Positions 52,902 through 54,423 of a DNA stretch of 54,423 nt are shown here, piece after piece; position 1 is the stretch's first letter, and every line of letters begins with the position of its first letter. Origin of the DNA: Modestobacter excelsi (GTDB lineage Bacteria; Actinomycetota; Actinomycetes; Mycobacteriales; Geodermatophilaceae); NCBI RefSeq assembly GCF_005930495.1, contig NZ_SJEX01000026.1:1-54423 (forward strand). Direction: 5' to 3'. Below the pieces are notes generated by a model. The model was not told the origin of the DNA and searched no databases. It was given only the letters and a program-made list of their open reading frames with translations. The position numbers and the translations under genes are program-made.

Positions 52902-53222
52902 TCAGCTGTTGGCGGTCGCCAGCCCGAACGTCGGGCGGTCGGCCTCGGTGACGAGGTCGAGCTCCTCCGGGTGGTCGAGGAGGTACTTGCGGATGAAGGA
53001 GCAGTAGGGGAGCACGTGCAGGTCACGCTCGCGGGCGGCGGTCAGCACGCCACGGACCAGCTGGGTGCCGAGGCCACGGCCGCTCCGCGACGGGTCGATC
53101 TCGGTGTGCGGCAGGGTCATCAGACCGCCGTCCACGTGGTAGCTGGCCAGTCCGACGCAGAGTTCGCCGTCCCGGATCTCGAAGCGACCCCGTTCGGGGA
53201 CGTCGACCACCGTGATGTCCAT
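52902..53222 (-). CDS. Small GNAT-like N-acetyltransferase (YidJ/COG2388 type)
   Basis: 106 residues. Half-sized GNAT fold with the acetyl-CoA motif DPSRSGRGLGTQLVRGVLTA (about residues 46-66) and the conserved HVLPYCSFIRKYLLDHPE in the C-terminal part. Related small proteins (human NATD1/GTLF3B type) have no established substrate. ATG 53222 has GGTGGAG five bases upstream; an in-frame start at 53330 would add an unconserved tail. A minus-strand TACCTT at 53282-53277 may be its -10. Confidence 0.88.
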   Translation of the reverse strand: MDITVVDVPERGRFEIRDGELCVGLASYHVDGGLMTLPHTEIDPSRSGRGLGTQLVRGVLTAARERDLHVLPYCSFIRKYLLDHPEELDLVTEADRPTFGLATANS

Positions 53223-53413
53223 CAGATCTCCACCTCCCGCGCCGCCGGCGCCGTTGCCGGGGCTCGTGCTCAGCCAAGGTAACCGTTGCGGCACGACAGC
53301 GCCCCTATCTGTTCCGACGAGTTCACCCACGGGGATGTTCCCGCGTCCCCCGGGAGTGGCCAGCTAGCCTCAACGCCGCACACCCCGGTCGGCCGCGCCG
53401 CGCGCACCGACGA

Positions 53414-53489
53414 GCCCCCATAGCTCAGGGGATAGAGCATCGGTTTCCTAAACCGTGTGTCGCAGGTTCGAATCCTGCTGGGGGCACCA
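53414..53489 (+). tRNA. tRNA-Arg (anticodon CCT), CCA encoded
   Basis: Acceptor stem GCCCCCA (53414-53420) pairs with TGGGGGC (53479-53485); discriminator A and CCA follow (53486-53489). D arm TAGCTCAGGGGATAGAGCA, anticodon loop TTCCTAA with CCT, T arm CAGGTTCGAATCCTG. Reads AGG codons. A possible promoter -10 TAGCCT lies at 53364-53369. The tRNA's 3' end is followed by lower-GC DNA with an excisionase gene, so it is a likely attachment site. Confidence 0.95.
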
Positions 53490-53490
53490 C

Positions 53491-53521
53491 GCTGGTCAGC
53501 GGTTTGATCCCTCTGACCAGC
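53491..53521 (+). terminator. tRNA terminator hairpin
   Basis: GCTGGTCAG (53491-53499), 13-nt loop, CTGACCAGC (53513-53521), followed by ACCTTTG. Confidence 0.65.
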
Positions 53522-53804
53522 ACCTTTGCCTCCCGACGGGTCCCGCGTCGTTTGGCCAGTATGCCTCGCATACCCCCTGGCGACCCATGCTCGCCCGTGC
53601 TTCTTGCACGCTTCTTGCACGCCGGGTGCGTCTGGTTGAGTGACCAGAGTCGGTCGTATGTCGCCGTGGCAGTCCTCTTGCGCTGCGATCGAACATTGAG
53701 GTGATCGGTTGCGCCTGCGCTGCCGGCAGGGCATCTAGGCACAGAAAGAGCAGGCGACGACGATCCCGCCGTCTGGGCGGACCTTGGAGATGGGACGCGC
53801 GGTC
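53522..53804. other. Low-GC gene-free stretch between tRNA and excisionase gene
   Basis: No believable gene. Base composition is visibly lower in GC (about 60%) than the chromosome. A direct repeat CTTCTTGCACG occurs twice in tandem near 53600-53622 and could be an integrase arm site. This is where an integrase gene would normally lie. Confidence 0.5.
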
Positions 53805-54029
53805 TCAGGTCTGGGGCGGGAGAGGTTCCACCGCGCGGGCCTCGAGGTAGGCGTCGAGGTCGGTCTGCCAAAAGCGCAGGGAGCGGCCGGCGTAGGTGAA
53901 CTTGACTCGCCGTTCGGCGACGAGGCGGTAGATGAGCCGTGGTCCGCAGCGGAGGTAATCGGCGGCGCTATGGACGTCGTGGAGTCGGTCGCCGCCGTTG
54001 GCTGAGGGGTGGGGCCCTGACGCGGTCAT
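53805..54029 (-). CDS. Excisionase/MerR-like helix-turn-helix protein
   Basis: 74 residues of the excisionase (HTH_17) type: RLHDVHSAADYLRCGPRLIY, RLVAERRVKFTYAGRSLRFW and QTDLDAYLEARAVEP give the winged-helix with the typical R-F-x-x-x-D-L-D-A-Y end. Such proteins bend attachment-site DNA for excision or act as small regulators in actinobacterial integrative elements. ATG 54029 has AAGGAG six bases upstream; an ATG 18 bp further upstream is less likely. It points towards the tRNA, the orientation found in tRNA-integrated elements where int follows xis, but no int is present. Confidence 0.8.
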   Translation of the reverse strand: MTASGPHPSANGGDRLHDVHSAADYLRCGPRLIYRLVAERRVKFTYAGRSLRFWQTDLDAYLEARAVEPLPPQT

Positions 54030-54047
54030 GTTCGCTCCTTCGCACAC

Positions 54048-54231
54048 GGTTTGGCGCCCTGGTGGGCTGCCGACCGGAACCCCGGCTCGCCGCGGGCGTC
54101 GACGGTCCTTTGGTGTCTATAGGCGCTTCTCAGGGCCGATTGGTGACACCCGGCGAATAGGGGTTCATGCAGCTGTCTCTGTCGGCTTATGCCGGACTCG
54201 GCGGTCCGTTGCGCCGCCGCGGTCGGCACGT
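54048..54231. other. Intergenic region upstream of the excisionase gene
   Basis: No gene seen. Contains TATAG at about 54117-54121 and presumably the xis promoter on the minus strand, but no clear -35/-10 pair. Confidence 0.3.
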
Positions 54232-54423
54232 TCAACGGCTGAGGCTGCGGGCTCGCCGGTGTTCAGGGGGACCGCTACGGACGCGTTCGGGAGGCCGGAT
54301 GCAGGCAGGTCCGGCTTCCAGCTGCCGCTCGCTGCCCTCGTCGTCATGGTCGAGCAGGTGGCTGGCGACAAGCGTCTCCAGGTGGGCGCGCACTTCGGGT
54401 GAGGGGGAGGCATGGGGTCCGAC
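54232..54423 (-). CDS. C-terminal part of an unknown protein (runs off the window)
   Basis: An open frame enters from the right edge and ends at the TGA at 54232 after about 63 codons. It contains an acidic helical stretch PEVRAHLETLVASHLLDHDD and a basic tail ending RRARSLSR. There is no start within the window. In elements of this type the gene preceding xis is often a replication or transfer protein; I do not recognise the sequence, and a chance open frame in GC-rich DNA is possible. Confidence 0.35.
   Translation of the reverse strand, partial: VGPHASPSPEVRAHLETLVASHLLDHDDEGSERQLEAGPACIRPPERVRSGPPEHRRARSLSR

Noticed and set aside
53270-53734. Minus-strand open frame containing RIRTCDTRF and PLSYGG
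   Set aside because: This is the well-known false protein produced by reading a tRNA gene backwards; it lies antisense to tRNA-Arg.
53425-53871. Minus-strand open frame with PPAGFEPATHGLG
   Set aside because: Also a tRNA antisense artefact, extended through low-information sequence.

Overview
The window is about 54 kb of very GC-rich (well over 70%) chromosomal DNA. It has tightly packed genes, many GTG starts, 4-bp start/stop overlaps, SepH, a PEP carboxylase of actinobacterial type and frequent leaderless-type promoters. This points to a free-living actinobacterium, most likely Geodermatophilaceae (Blastococcus, Geodermatophilus or Modestobacter type). The family-level guess is inferred from gene content and repeat style, not from a marker gene.

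Layout. 1-7.3 kb: purine permease, MarR regulator with an MFS exporter, a small membrane protein with ThpR-type RNA 2',3'-cyclic phosphodiesterase, aldo/keto reductase, thioesterase, phosphoribosyltransferase. 7.4-14.7 kb: on the minus strand, a run of two ABC systems (ATPase, ABC-2 permease and TetR; then two ATPases and an FtsX-type permease), with a recognisable promoter/operator at its head, preceded by a damaged-looking YhgE-like membrane protein. 14.7-18.6 kb: FAD oxidoreductase, SpoU/TrmH-type RNA methyltransferase, a decayed SnoaL-like gene, a general stress protein and sepH. 18.9-24.3 kb: an amidotransferase closely resembling N-acetylglutaminylglutamine amidotransferase, an S9 peptidase and a circularly permuted ATP-grasp protein, all on the plus strand. 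24.3-34.9 kb: a ten-gene minus-strand operon, almost every junction a 1-4 bp overlap: inositol-3-phosphate synthase, HD-like protein, methyltransferase, Gfo/Idh/MocA oxidoreductase, MBL-fold protein with a zinc ribbon, YcaO, TIM-barrel isomerase, GT4 glycosyltransferase, PIG-L deacetylase, UDP-sugar 4-epimerase. 35-53.2 kb: central metabolism and DNA repair (serC, gltA, pdxH, MFS, glgC, UdgX, ABC exporter, SMP-30, ppc, aminotransferase, ferredoxin reductase, ABM monooxygenase, Nei/Fpg glycosylase, photolyase, small acetyltransferase). 53.4-54.4 kb: tRNA-Arg(CCT), then lower-GC DNA with an excisionase-like gene but no integrase, probably the edge of a decayed integrated element.

The most interesting unit is the ten-gene operon. 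Inositol phosphate synthase, a glycosyltransferase and a PIG-L deacetylase reproduce the logic of the first mycothiol steps (glycosylated inositol, then N-deacetylation). The companions (YcaO, inositol-type dehydrogenase and isomerase, methyltransferase, MBL hydrolase, epimerase) are not mycothiol genes. I infer an undescribed pathway for a modified inositol pseudodisaccharide. The asnO-like/S9 peptidase/ATP-grasp set next door is a second candidate for a non-standard small peptide amide pathway.

Three families of repeated intergenic sequence recur: stop-codon-adjacent GGACC-type hairpins, GAGCATCGC-type spacers (including a 79-bp tandem array inside the ten-gene operon), and AGCGCTGGGACTCC hairpins between convergent genes. 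All functional calls rest on motif recognition by eye; no database search was run.
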